From JBMDXB01 sp048594975 (GTDB lineage: Bacteria > Acidobacteriota > Vicinamibacteria > Vicinamibacterales > 2-12-FULL-66-21): a stretch of 64,000 nt of DNA. The stretch covers positions 124,001 through 188,000 of the forward strand of contig JBMDXQ010000067.1 in assembly GCA_048594975.1 (NCBI GenBank). Direction: 5' to 3'. Of the stretch, positions 27,001-34,063 are shown piece after piece (the stretch's first letter is position 1; each line of letters opens with the position of its first letter). The notes beneath the pieces are model-generated. The model saw only the letters and a list, made by a program, of their open reading frames with translations. It did no database searches and was not told the DNA's origin. The translations under genes and the position numbers were made by a program.

Positions 27001-27256
27001 CTCGATGCGCAACGCCGCCGGAGCAGCGCCGGCGCTGCACTGGACCTGGCTGGCGGCGGGCGTTCCCGCCATCGTGCTCCCGCGATGGGTCAGCGACGAC
27101 GCCGCCGGCCGCGTGCTCGTGGCGGAATTCCACGCGAGGCTGCGCGCCGGAGCAGCGCCCGCCGTCGCACTGCGCGCCGCGCGCCTGAAGGTGCGCAGCC
27201 ACGAGGCGACAGCGGCGCCGTTCTACTGGGCGGGCTGGATGCTGCTGGGACGCTGA
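24029..27256 (+). CDS. TPR repeat protein with degenerate CHAT domain
   Basis: A 1075-residue exported protein starting MLLPALLLVVLQVSPDA (signal peptide). An NTF2-like segment at about 25-150 (ERFFATQQTEDVQAYL ... DDWKLLREG) is followed by at least seven tetratricopeptide repeats (about 180-480). A CHAT-type peptidase fold occupies about 730-1075. In active CHAT proteases the motifs are HLATHG and LSAC. Here they read HLALPF (His replaced by P937) and LTDG (Cys replaced by G988), so the protease is predicted to be inactive. The start ATG overlaps the TonB stop (TGATG), which decides it. Confidence 0.83.
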   Translation: MLLPALLLVVLQVSPDAPPPPQEAVDPALRTAVERFFATQQTEDVQAYLALWSSTAVRPPAHQLAYIFESGDDRFTDLVIERASVIGTQARVRVRVSRTRIDLRAKRPDGSPAVYNSRLEWALTFVREGDDWKLLREGAPVDELALALLAAKRPEERKALIGSDPDLVNERLLDAMSRRGDGEAQKNAYPAALVIYSRVLEVARLIGDPKGEGRALQNTGNAYYFLRDYRRALEAFEQRLALETGAGNEEGTASALAGIGSVRYALFEYGDSLAAYRQAVAILEKLDDKLSLAAVLISTGNVLYIQGDLEGAIADYTRSRNYYRAAFYQAGEARALEGLGRCYSTQGNLAAALEAYGGLLEEGAARNDPRGQATALFNIGEIHLRLANLEIARELFDRSRGFYEQMKDLANAGRSWQGVALTELVAARYAASEQAYGKSQETCTAGGDLACVARATVGLAFAQSSQDQFDNAVATYGRAIASFTQLAARAESAADRRALTEEGARAELGLSRALDGKEDHRAALAAASRAWESAARLGSADVSWRALVAQARALRRMNEPAVAKRVAADAVATIERMRHQALERPDLRVPGDAVEALALFAVLQAEAGNASAAAETAEARRALALRLALANNEREIHRGMTDEERAEERTLAGALVALHLQRDREQGLPKPDPVRLARLHAALVDASAKRSAHQQRLFERFPDLRRWRGLEPPAPPADAQARVISTPGTVLLQFVVDEDDLVVMTAVASESGPLLASHLVPIARRKLAERVAALSEAASLKDGEAWRKVAAGISSLVPPTVWKLVNASRALIVIPDDVLWRVPFDALVVEDRYLADVATVACAGSIAALRAERAAGTAPVLLVAAGAPDVSAPVRDRLKVTAPDWTLRAADAAEREIEVAAAPYTDPLAATLLASVATEDALRADAERAAVLHLALPFRANSASPLFSPMLLTTPAVAKPESAADGVLEAREIMNLTLRARIAVLTDGMALSMRNAAGAAPALHWTWLAAGVPAIVLPRWVSDDAAGRVLVAEFHARLRAGAAPAVALRAARLKVRSHEATAAPFYWAGWMLLGR

Positions 27257-27259
27257 ACC

Positions 27260-27363
27260 GATCAGGGAATCGGGCGATCGGTGATCCGAAAGTGCTTTCT
27301 GTGACGATCCCGATCACCCGATCGCCCGATCGCCAGATCGCTCGATTCCCCGATCGCCGATCA
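27260..27363. repeat. GATC-rich octamer tandem arrays, two blocks in partly inverted orientation
   Basis: From 27307 a near-perfect 8-bp periodicity runs for six units (GATCACCC, GATCGCCC, GATCGCCA, GATCGCTC and on). An upstream block at 27260-27286 has the same kind of 8-bp unit on the complementary strand. The two can pair into an imperfect hairpin across the TTTC region at 27296-27300. The element fills the space between the convergent CHAT gene and the small gene at 27361, where a bidirectional terminator would be expected. Confidence 0.65.
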
Positions 27364-27624
27364 CGCGGGTTGCCTTGGCTGCCCCCGATCCGGGAAGAAG
27401 TCCCGCCCGCGCGCGATCTCCACCGCGTTCTTCGCCGCGCCGACGAACGGAATCGCGTTCAACGCGGTGTCGAACGTGCCGCCGATGACTCCCTTGCGAC
27501 GCAGCGTGCCGATCAGTGTCGCAACCGCTACAAGGGCGCCCAGGACGGGCACGGATTTCGCGAGCCGTCGCGAGACACGCGCACCGCCCCATCGCACCAG
27601 CCGATTACTCGTGGTCGTCTTCAT
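27361..27624 (-). CDS. Small membrane-associated protein, unknown function
   Basis: An 87-residue protein with a basic N-terminus, one hydrophobic segment (about residues 23-42), then GTFDTALNAIPFVGAAKN and a charged end ARGRDFFPDR. The pattern is coherent and codon use is like neighbouring genes. Its stop region overlaps the end of the octamer repeat array. I do not recognise a named family. It is divergent from NDH-2. Confidence 0.6.
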   Translation of the reverse strand: MKTTTSNRLVRWGGARVSRRLAKSVPVLGALVAVATLIGTLRRKGVIGGTFDTALNAIPFVGAAKNAVEIARGRDFFPDRGQPRQPA

Positions 27625-27679
27625 GGCCCGCTGGTGTGCAAGTCACGTTCCCTGCCGATGATATGGTTGGGATGGTCTC

Positions 27680-28945
27680 ATGCGCCACGTCGTGATCATC
27701 GGCGGCGGATTCGGGGGCCTGTACGCGGCACGCGCGCTCGCCTCCGCGCACGTTCGGGTGACGCTGCTGGATCGCCGCAACCACCACGTCTTCCAGCCTC
27801 TGCTGTATCAGGTGGCCGGCGCGGCGCTCTCGCCGGGCGACATCGCGTCGCCCATCCGCTGGATCGTCCGCCGCCAGCGCAACATCGAGGTGCTGCTCGC
27901 CGACGTGATCTCGATTGACCCGGCGGCGCGCACGGTGTACCTGCGCGACAGCGGGCCAATCGAGTACGACTTCCTGATCGTGGCGGTCGGCGTCACCCAC
28001 GCGTACTTCGGCCACGACGACTGGCGGCCCGCGGCGCCAGGGCTGAAGACCCTCGAGGACGCGCTCGAGATCCGGCGCCGGGTGCTTCTCGCCTTCGAGC
28101 GCGCCGAGTTCGAGCACGACGATCAGCGCCGACGATCGCTGCTCACATTCGTCGTCATCGGCGGCGGACCGACGGGCGTCGAGCTTGCCGGCGCGCTGGC
28201 TGAGATCTCGCGCCACTCGCTCGCCCGCGACTTCCGGCGCTTCGATCCCGGCTCGGCCCGGATCCTGCTCGTCGAGGCCGGCCCGGCGCTGCTCGCCGCG
28301 TTCCCGGAGTCGCTGCGGGCGGCGGCACGCCGTGACCTGGAGCGACTGGGTGTCGAAGTGCGGACCGGCACGCCCGTCACCGACGTGCAGCCCGGACGGG
28401 TCGCGGTCGGCCAGGAGATCATCGAGGCCGAAACGACCCTCTGGGCCGCGGGCGTGGCGGCCTCTCCGCTCGGCGCGACGCTCGGCGTGCCGACGGATCG
28501 CGCCGGCCGGGTCATCGTCCAACCCGACCTGACGATTCCCGGGTACCGCCAGGTCTTCGTGATCGGCGATCTGGCCGCCTTCCCGCTGCCAGGCGGCGGG
28601 CACCTGCCGGGCGTGGCGCAGGTCGCGATCCAGATGGGGCGTCACGCGGCGCGGAACATCACGCGCGCCATCCGGGGAGAACCGCATCTCGACTTTCGTT
28701 ACCACGACCTGGGAAACATGGCGACCATCGGCCGCGCCGCGGCCGTCGCCGATTTCGGATGGCTGCGCCTCGAGGGCTGGTTCGGCTGGCTGGCGTGGCT
28801 GTTCGTGCACATCGTCAACCTGATTGGCTTCCGCAACCGCCTCGTCGTGCTCGTCCAGTGGGCGTGGGCGTACTTCAGCTACCAGCGCGCCATCCGGCTG
28901 ATCACCGGCGCGCCCGGCGCGGACGTCGGAAGAACGGCGCCGTGA
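27680..28945 (+). CDS. ndh: Type II NADH dehydrogenase (NDH-2)
   Basis: A 421-residue flavoprotein. The FAD-binding VVIIGGGFGGLYAAR is at the N-terminus. LLYQVAGAALSPGDIA is the motif of NDH-2-type oxidoreductases. The NAD(H)-binding FVVIGGGPTGVELAGALAE lies near residue 155-173, and the second FAD motif VFVIGDLAAFP near 293. A hydrophobic C-terminal stretch (about 365-405) probably anchors it to the inner membrane. It passes electrons from NADH to quinone without pumping protons. Its TGA overlaps the GTG of the next gene. Confidence 0.9.
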   Translation: MRHVVIIGGGFGGLYAARALASAHVRVTLLDRRNHHVFQPLLYQVAGAALSPGDIASPIRWIVRRQRNIEVLLADVISIDPAARTVYLRDSGPIEYDFLIVAVGVTHAYFGHDDWRPAAPGLKTLEDALEIRRRVLLAFERAEFEHDDQRRRSLLTFVVIGGGPTGVELAGALAEISRHSLARDFRRFDPGSARILLVEAGPALLAAFPESLRAAARRDLERLGVEVRTGTPVTDVQPGRVAVGQEIIEAETTLWAAGVAASPLGATLGVPTDRAGRVIVQPDLTIPGYRQVFVIGDLAAFPLPGGGHLPGVAQVAIQMGRHAARNITRAIRGEPHLDFRYHDLGNMATIGRAAAVADFGWLRLEGWFGWLAWLFVHIVNLIGFRNRLVVLVQWAWAYFSYQRAIRLITGAPGADVGRTAP

Positions 28946-29976
28946 CGCTGCGGCTGGCACTCGTGGTGCTCGCGGTGATACTGGCCGCGGCGCCGTTGCC
29001 GGCGCCGCCGATCGAGCGCTGGTACTCCCGCGGCATCTACCCGCCGATGCAATCCGTCCTCACCGGGCTGTCGAACCTCGTGCCCGTCGCTGTGCTCGAC
29101 GTCGCGGCCCTGGTGCTGCTCGCGACGGCGCTCGTGCGCATCGCCCGCGTCGGCGGATGGTGGCCCCGTGCCCGCTGGCTCGCGGGACGTCTGGCCGCAA
29201 CCGCCGCGACGGTCTACATCCTTTTCGTGCTGGTGTGGGGCCTGAACTACCGGCGCGAGCGGCTGGAGGACAGGCTCGCGTTCGACCCGTCGCGCGTCAC
29301 TCCGGAGGCGCTGGTGCGGCTTGCGAACGAGGGGATTGACCGCGCCAACGCGGGACATGCCGCCGCGCACGCGCAGGTGCCGGACGCCGTCGCCCTGGAA
29401 CGGGCGTTCGACAGGACCGTGCTCGCGCTCGGGGCTCCGCGCGCGGCCCGGGTCGGTGTGCCGAAGGCGTCCGTGCTGTCCTTGTACTTCAGGCGGGCCG
29501 CCATCGACGGGATGACCGACCCCTGGTTCCTGGAGATCATCCTGAACCCGGACCTGCTGCCGGTCGAGCGCCCGTTCGTGCTCGCGCACGAGTGGGCGCA
29601 CCTGGCAGGTTACGCGCACGAGGGGGAGGCAAGCTTCGTCGCGTGGCTCACCTGCCTGGGGGCCGACCCGATGGCCCGTTACAGCGCGGCGCTCACCACC
29701 TACGAGCACGCCGCGGCGCACGTGCCCGAGCGGGATCGCCGTGCGCTCGCACCGCTCGACGCCGGGCCGCGCGCCGACCTGGAAGCGATCGGGGAACGTT
29801 ACCGCCGCGCCGTCCCGATCGTCAGCCGGGCGGCGCGGGAGGTGTACGACTCCTATCTCAGGGCAAACCGGGTGGAAGAGGGGGTCGCTTCGTACGGCAG
29901 GGTGGTCCGGTTGATGCTGGGAACCGAGTTCGACCGGAACGGTGTTCCGCGTCTGCGTCAGCCTGACAAGCCGTGA
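28942..29976 (+). CDS. DUF3810 family membrane protein with HExxH metallopeptidase-like motif
   Basis: A 344-residue protein with N-terminal hydrophobic segments (about residues 3-20, 45-65 and 75-98). The soluble part contains LAHEWAHLAGYAHEGEASF: H216, E217 and H220 form an HExxH zinc motif, and the later Glu may be the third ligand. This matches DUF3810 proteins, whose function is not established. The GTG start at 28942 overlaps the ndh stop (GTGA), so the two are translationally coupled. Confidence 0.8.
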   Translation: MTLRLALVVLAVILAAAPLPAPPIERWYSRGIYPPMQSVLTGLSNLVPVAVLDVAALVLLATALVRIARVGGWWPRARWLAGRLAATAATVYILFVLVWGLNYRRERLEDRLAFDPSRVTPEALVRLANEGIDRANAGHAAAHAQVPDAVALERAFDRTVLALGAPRAARVGVPKASVLSLYFRRAAIDGMTDPWFLEIILNPDLLPVERPFVLAHEWAHLAGYAHEGEASFVAWLTCLGADPMARYSAALTTYEHAAAHVPERDRRALAPLDAGPRADLEAIGERYRRAVPIVSRAAREVYDSYLRANRVEEGVASYGRVVRLMLGTEFDRNGVPRLRQPDKP

Positions 29977-30070
29977 ACACCCACCAGCTGCCAAGGCCGC
30001 CAAAAACGAACTCCTGGACTCGCGGGCGTCGAACAGGGCAGCGACACCGGGAAGGCGCGCGGTTTGCCTG

Positions 30071-30325
30071 CTACCGACGCAGCGTGCCGCCGTCGAGCTG
30101 ATCGAGGTCTGCTGTGGACAGCGGCTGTGGCGTGCGGCCGGTCCGGAGGTCGTCGGGGTGCACGTCGGGGCCATCGGGACCGAGGTGCACGGCACCCCAC
30201 TTTCGCCAGCCGCACTGGTGGCAGCGGTACGGCTGCTTGTCGGTGAGCCCCTGTCGCAGTCGCTCGAGGACGCTCCGTAGGCGCGACGGATACACGCGCG
30301 CAGACTTGCAGGCCGGGCACTTCAT
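30071..30325 (-). CDS. Small zinc-ribbon protein
   Basis: An 84-residue protein starting MKCPACKSARVYPSR and carrying a second pair CHQC near residue 35, so CX2C-X~29-CX2C would bind one zinc. The rest is hydrophilic (DGPDVHPDDL). The ATG at 30325 puts the ribbon at the very N-terminus; an upstream ATG at 30355 would add ten residues. Function unknown; similar ribbons often bind nucleic acid or proteins. Confidence 0.6.
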   Translation of the reverse strand: MKCPACKSARVYPSRLRSVLERLRQGLTDKQPYRCHQCGWRKWGAVHLGPDGPDVHPDDLRTGRTPQPLSTADLDQLDGGTLRR

Positions 30326-30362
30326 GGATGTTGACCTGGGAGGGAGCGAAGCCATCCTAGCA

Positions 30363-30655
30363 CAAGCTCAGCGCGAGGTCAGCGAACCTGCCGCCGCAGC
30401 GCGAGCGGCGGGCCTGCGGTATGCGACCGATCGGCGCCCCGGTATCCGCCGGCGGCGCGCCGGCTCCGCGTTCGTCTACGAAAACGCGAACGGCCGTCGC
30501 ATCCGCGATCGCCAGACGCTCGCGCCCATTCCGGGCTACGAGCTGTTCCAGTACCTACGAGGAGGACGGCAGCCGCCAGACGATCGATTCGTCGGAGGTC
30601 AACGCACACCTGCGGGAGTTGACGGGGGAGGGACTACACGTCGAAGGACTTCCGC
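30363..30655 (+). pseudogene. Decayed DNA topoisomerase IB remnant
   Basis: Frame 1 from about 30390 reads AAGLRYATDRRPGIRRRRAG and on to GRRIRDRQTLAPI, the N-terminus of bacterial topoisomerase IB. At about 30528-30531 it jumps straight to PGYELFQY, a motif that lies some 190 residues later in intact enzymes. After a frameshift near 30553 the next frame continues EEDGSRQTIDSSEVNAHLRE. After another near 30629 the third frame reads DYTSKDFR. The catalytic Tyr region is absent. So this is an internally deleted, twice frameshifted and 3'-truncated gene. Boundaries are approximate. Confidence 0.75.
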
Positions 30656-30665
30656 GCCGCTCCGG

Positions 30666-31469
30666 CTATCGCGGCGCGATCTGAATCCCGCCGTTCGTCC
30701 CTTCGATCTCGATCCGAGGCCCGCCGCCGTTCAGACGTCCTACGAAGCGGCGGCGTGTCTTCTCGGTCGCGTCGACCGCGAGCCCGTCCGCGTCGATCCC
30801 GCCGTTTGCCACGCGCGCCGAGATATCGGCTTTGGCGTCGCGGGGCAGCCGCAGCGTGATGCCGCCGTTGGTGCATTCGAGCTTCACGCCGCGTTCCGGC
30901 ACCCGCGCGAGGTCGACTTCGATGCCGCCGTTCACGGTGCTGGCCTCGAACGCTGCAGCGGCCACTTCGCGCGCCTCGATGCCGCCGTTGACCGTCTCGA
31001 CGTCGAGCCGGCCTTCCACGCGGGCGACCTCGATGCCGCCGTTGACCGTCGTGAACCGCATGTCGGCGCCGGCAGGCACCCGCACCGTGTAGGCGACCTC
31101 GACGCCGCCCTGACTCAAGAACGACGCGGGGCCGCGCTCGACCTTGGTTTCGAGACGGACGCCGGCGGGGGTCACCTCCTCGCGGATCTCGATCCGCCCG
31201 AGCGCTTCCTTCGCGCCTTCGGCAGTGGCGCTGCGCGCGGACTTCAGCGCGACGACTTCCAGGGTGTTGCGTTCGGACCGCTCCACCGCGATGCGCCCGT
31301 TCACGTTGCTGATTTCCACGCGCCCGCCGGGCTGCAGCTGGTAGGTCTTGCGCCACTCGGCCGTTTCCTTCGCTTTGAGGTCGGCCATGGCGAGGTCGCA
31401 GCCGGCGACGGCCAGGAGGGCGGGCACGACGAGCGCGGCGCCGCCGACGCGCACGAATAGCATGGACAT
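30666..31469 (-). CDS. DUF4097-type beta-helical lipoprotein
   Basis: A 267-residue protein. The signal ends in a lipobox (LLAVAGC, with Cys near residue 22), so it is probably a lipoprotein. The body consists of repeated short strands with the phrase TVNGGIEV or a close variant at least six times, as in DUF4097 adhesin-like proteins that form a right-handed beta structure. GGAG lies 8 nt before the ATG at 31469, which fixes the start. Function is unknown; related proteins are often cell-surface. Confidence 0.8.
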   Translation of the reverse strand: MSMLFVRVGGAALVVPALLAVAGCDLAMADLKAKETAEWRKTYQLQPGGRVEISNVNGRIAVERSERNTLEVVALKSARSATAEGAKEALGRIEIREEVTPAGVRLETKVERGPASFLSQGGVEVAYTVRVPAGADMRFTTVNGGIEVARVEGRLDVETVNGGIEAREVAAAAFEASTVNGGIEVDLARVPERGVKLECTNGGITLRLPRDAKADISARVANGGIDADGLAVDATEKTRRRFVGRLNGGGPRIEIEGTNGGIQIAPR

Positions 31470-31625
31470 TGGATGGCTCCTGCCCCCGTTATACGCCGTT
31501 TCCGGCCGGACCGTTCCACGGTTTGGCCTTATAGTGGACGCCAGACGAGCTGTGCGGCGAAGCGGGACGGGCGGCCGTCGGCCTGTGATCCGAGTCCCGG
31601 AAACCTTCCCCGGCAAGGACGAATC

Positions 31626-32063
31626 ATGAGCGACCGCAAGTACCGGCAGCGCGGCTACCAGGACGAACCGCGGGAGCCGCGGCGGGATCACCGGCCGTCC
31701 GAGAAGAAGGAATACGCGCCGCGCGGGCAGCCGCCGGTGGCACCGAAGACCTTCAACATGCCAGGCTTCCGCGAGGTGCTCCGCTGCGCGCGCTGCGGCG
31801 GCGAGCTCACGGTGGCGTCGGCGTGGAACCCCGACGGGCAGTGCCCCAGGTGCGGCGCGGATCTGCACGCCTGCGCGCAGTGCGCGCACTTCGACACGAG
31901 CGCACCGTTCGAATGCCAGAAGGCGGTGCCGGCGCGTGTGTCGCCGAAGGACGCGCGCAACACCTGCACGTTCTACGAGCCGCGTACCACCATCGAGCGG
32001 GAGACCACGTCGTCTGGCGCGTCCCCGACCGCCCGCAAGGCGTTCGACGACCTCTTCAAGTGA
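31626..32063 (+). CDS. Cysteine-rich zinc-ribbon protein, unknown function
   Basis: A 145-residue protein. A charged disordered N-terminus (SDRKYRQRGYQDEP) precedes a metal-binding block: CARCGGEL, then CPRCGADL, then CAQCAHFD and two more Cys (ECQKA, NTCTFYEP). It may bind two metals. A TATAGT -10-like hexamer lies at 31530-31535 upstream. Its stop TGA overlaps the ATG of the glutaminyl cyclotransferase gene. I recognise no named family. Confidence 0.7.
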   Translation: MSDRKYRQRGYQDEPREPRRDHRPSEKKEYAPRGQPPVAPKTFNMPGFREVLRCARCGGELTVASAWNPDGQCPRCGADLHACAQCAHFDTSAPFECQKAVPARVSPKDARNTCTFYEPRTTIERETTSSGASPTARKAFDDLFK

Positions 32064-32881
32064 TGCCTGCGCTTCACCGGCGCGTGACCGGCCTCGCCGT
32101 GATCGTATGCGGCGCAGCCTGCGGGCTTGCGTGGCTGTCGTGGCCCGCCGCCGCCGGGCAGCGCCGCTCCACGGCAGGGACGGTGCCGGTGTACGGATAC
32201 CAGGTGGTCCGATCCTATCCGCACGATCCGGAGGCGTTCACGCAGGGCCTCGCGTATCACGACGGCCACCTCTACGAGGGTACCGGGCTGAACGGCCGAT
32301 CCTCGATTCGCCGGGTGCGGCTCGAGACTGGCGAGGTGCTGCAGATCCAGCGGCTCGAGCCGCAGTACTTCGGCGAAGGCATCACCGTCTGGCAGGACAC
32401 GATCGTGCAGCTCACGTGGCAGTCGGAGATCGCGTTCGTCTACGACCGCGCAACGTTCCAGCGCAGGCGAACGTTTCCCTACCACGGTGAGGGCTGGGGC
32501 CTCACGCACGACGGCAAGCGCCTCGTCATGAGCGACGGACAGGCGGACGGGCAGCTGCGGTTCATCGATCCGACGACGATGCGGGAGTCGGGACGGCTGC
32601 CGGTGCGCGACAGCGGCCGGCCGGTCGGCGGGCTGAACGAGCTCGAGATCGTCAAGGGCGAGATCCTGGCGAACGTCTGGCCCTCGCACCGCGTCGCGCG
32701 CATCTCCCCAGCGACCGGTCGCGTCACCGGCTGGATCGACCTCAGCGGCCTGCTGAGTCCGCGTGAGGCGGCGGGCGTGGACGTACTCAACGGCATTGCC
32801 TACGATGCGGCAGGAGATCGGCTGTTCGTGACCGGCAAGCTCTGGCCGAAGCTCTTCGAGATCAAGATCGTCCAGCGATAG
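32063..32881 (+). CDS. Glutaminyl-peptide cyclotransferase (plant/bacterial type)
   Basis: A 272-residue exported protein. The signal sequence is at about residues 8-32. The body matches the five-bladed beta-propeller glutaminyl cyclotransferase: SYPHDPEAFTQGLAY, LYEGTGLNGRSSIR, FGEGITV, GEGWGLTHDGKRLVMSDG and NGIAYDAAGDRLFVTGK. It converts N-terminal Gln of exported peptides to pyroglutamate. The ATG at 32063 overlaps the upstream stop (TGATG). Confidence 0.9.
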   Translation: MPALHRRVTGLAVIVCGAACGLAWLSWPAAAGQRRSTAGTVPVYGYQVVRSYPHDPEAFTQGLAYHDGHLYEGTGLNGRSSIRRVRLETGEVLQIQRLEPQYFGEGITVWQDTIVQLTWQSEIAFVYDRATFQRRRTFPYHGEGWGLTHDGKRLVMSDGQADGQLRFIDPTTMRESGRLPVRDSGRPVGGLNELEIVKGEILANVWPSHRVARISPATGRVTGWIDLSGLLSPREAAGVDVLNGIAYDAAGDRLFVTGKLWPKLFEIKIVQR

Positions 32882-32971
32882 TCCGCCGGCTTCCGAAGTA
32901 TCCCTCCGGACGCTTCATTTTCGGCACATGCTGCGCCGCGGCAATCGCCAGCGGTACTGCACGTGCGGCCG

Positions 32972-33031
32972 CCGAATGCTGCCTGAGGGAGCCATGACGT
33001 CTTCGGCATTCAGCATTCAGCATTCGGCATT
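32972..33031. repeat. Heptamer array with inverted copy in a convergent spacer
   Basis: Four 7-bp units (CGGCATT CAGCATT CAGCATT CGGCATT) cover 33004-33031. An inverted 10-bp match (CCGAATGCTG, 32972-32981, with 33018-33027) could form a hairpin. The array runs into the 3' end of the convergent GtrA gene and supplies its last codons. It may act as a bidirectional terminator or be a small repeat insertion. Confidence 0.6.
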
Positions 33032-33433
33032 GACATGGAACACCAGCCGGTCGCTGGCGGCGAAGTTCGCCACCGAGCAGAGGAGGATGGCGGCGACGTT
33101 GGCGGCGACTGGCTCGACGCCGGCCGCGCCGCTCAGCAGCGTCATCACGGCGGCGTTGCCCGCCAGCGAGATGCCGCCGTTGAGGAGGTTGAACTTCAGG
33201 AGCCGTGCGAGCCCGTTGCGGAGACCCCCGGCCGCGCGATCCTTCCACGTCCAGCGCTGGTGCCAGGCGAAGTTGTGCAGGATGGTCGTTTCCACCGCGA
33301 GCATGGTCGCGAGCAGGTAGTGGAGGTGGGCGCCGTGCACCAGGACCGCGACGAGTGCCAGCTGGATTGCGACGCCGAGAGCGCCCACCGCGTTGAACGC
33401 CGCCCATCGCTTGAGCACACTGGTCGTCCGCAT
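33017..33433 (-). CDS. GtrA family membrane protein
   Basis: A 138-residue protein with four hydrophobic helices, starting MRTTSVLKRWAAFNAVGALG. The motifs LHNFAWHQRWTWKDR and LKFNLLNGGISLAGN are those of GtrA proteins, which help move lipid-linked sugars across the inner membrane. The ATG at 33433 puts the RWAAFNAVG motif at the usual place; another ATG at 33463 would add ten residues. The last residues (FHVNAEC) are encoded inside a heptamer repeat array. Confidence 0.82.
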   Translation of the reverse strand: MRTTSVLKRWAAFNAVGALGVAIQLALVAVLVHGAHLHYLLATMLAVETTILHNFAWHQRWTWKDRAAGGLRNGLARLLKFNLLNGGISLAGNAAVMTLLSGAAGVEPVAANVAAILLCSVANFAASDRLVFHVNAEC

Positions 33434-33485
33434 TTCACACTGTAAGGCGCACGCCGCCGGCATAAAGGCTCATCGGCCCCCCGGA

Positions 33486-33491
33486 TATAAT
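33486..33491 (+). promoter_or_regulatory. Consensus -10 element (TATAAT)
   Basis: A perfect TATAAT stands in GGATATAATGG, rare in DNA of this GC content. No good -35 is visible. It would give a leader of about 150 nt before the gene at 33640, holding a short ORF. Confidence 0.45.
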
Positions 33492-33514
33492 GGCTGGACT
33501 TTTCCGGAGGCTCG

Positions 33515-33637
33515 ATGGTCTTATTCCGGCGGGTGGTTGTCGCCTCAGGACTCGACGCGGGCTGCGCCCCGCGAGTTTCCGCACACGTCGCGGCAGGTTG
33601 CACAAAGCCGTCCACGGGAACGATGGAGGGTCGATAA
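33515..33637 (+). CDS. Possible 40-residue leader ORF
   Basis: An ATG at 33515 has GGAGG 4 nt before it and lies downstream of the TATAAT. The frame encodes 40 residues (MVLFRRVVVASGLDAGC and on) and ends at TAA 33635-33637, two bases before the next ATG. A CGCGGG/CCCGCG hairpin lies in its middle. The peptide resembles nothing I know. It could be a regulatory leader or chance. Confidence 0.3.
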   Translation: MVLFRRVVVASGLDAGCAPRVSAHVAAGCTKPSTGTMEGR

Positions 33638-33639
33638 TA

Positions 33640-34017
33640 ATGGGTGTGAGCCGTGCCGCACCCGCGACCGAATGCCGGGCCGCCGCCCAGCTCGATTTCT
33701 GGACGCACTGGAAATGGGAAGACGGGGTCCAGGTCGATCAGCTGCGCGCCCTCGAGCGGGTCGAAGTGCGCACGCGCAACAGCATCTACCAGATCATCGT
33801 CAGCGGCGGCGGTGACGTCCTCGTGAAGGGCGGCCGGTTCTTTCCCGAGTACCGCCGGGCGGTCGTCCTCGGCTGCTCGCTCGGCGGCGCCTTCCTCAAG
33901 CTCGGCGGCATCTATCGCGGGTTTTCAATGGAGATCATGTTCGACGGCACGCGGATAGTGACCTCGCCGGTGGAGGCCGTGGCGTGCGGCGCCGGCGAAC
34001 CGGCGACGGTCCACTGA
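33640..34017 (+). CDS. Small conserved-looking protein, unknown function
   Basis: A 125-residue soluble protein. GGAGGG precedes the ATG by about 9 nt. The sequence has a coherent beta-rich pattern: HWKWEDGVQVDQL, VEVRTRNSIYQIIV, FFPEYRRAVVLGCSLGGAF and RGFSMEIMFDG. Similar short proteins may bind a ligand in a small barrel, but no family is recognised. It is transcribed from the TATAAT at 33486. Confidence 0.65.
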   Translation: MGVSRAAPATECRAAAQLDFWTHWKWEDGVQVDQLRALERVEVRTRNSIYQIIVSGGGDVLVKGGRFFPEYRRAVVLGCSLGGAFLKLGGIYRGFSMEIMFDGTRIVTSPVEAVACGAGEPATVH

Positions 34018-34063
34018 TCACTCCGCGAACTCCCATAATCAACGGTCCGTCGCGAACGTCCCG

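Noticed and set aside
27260..27363. Possible CRISPR array
   Set aside because: Units are 8 bp without spacers; a CRISPR has 23-47 bp repeats separated by unique spacers, and no cas genes are nearby.
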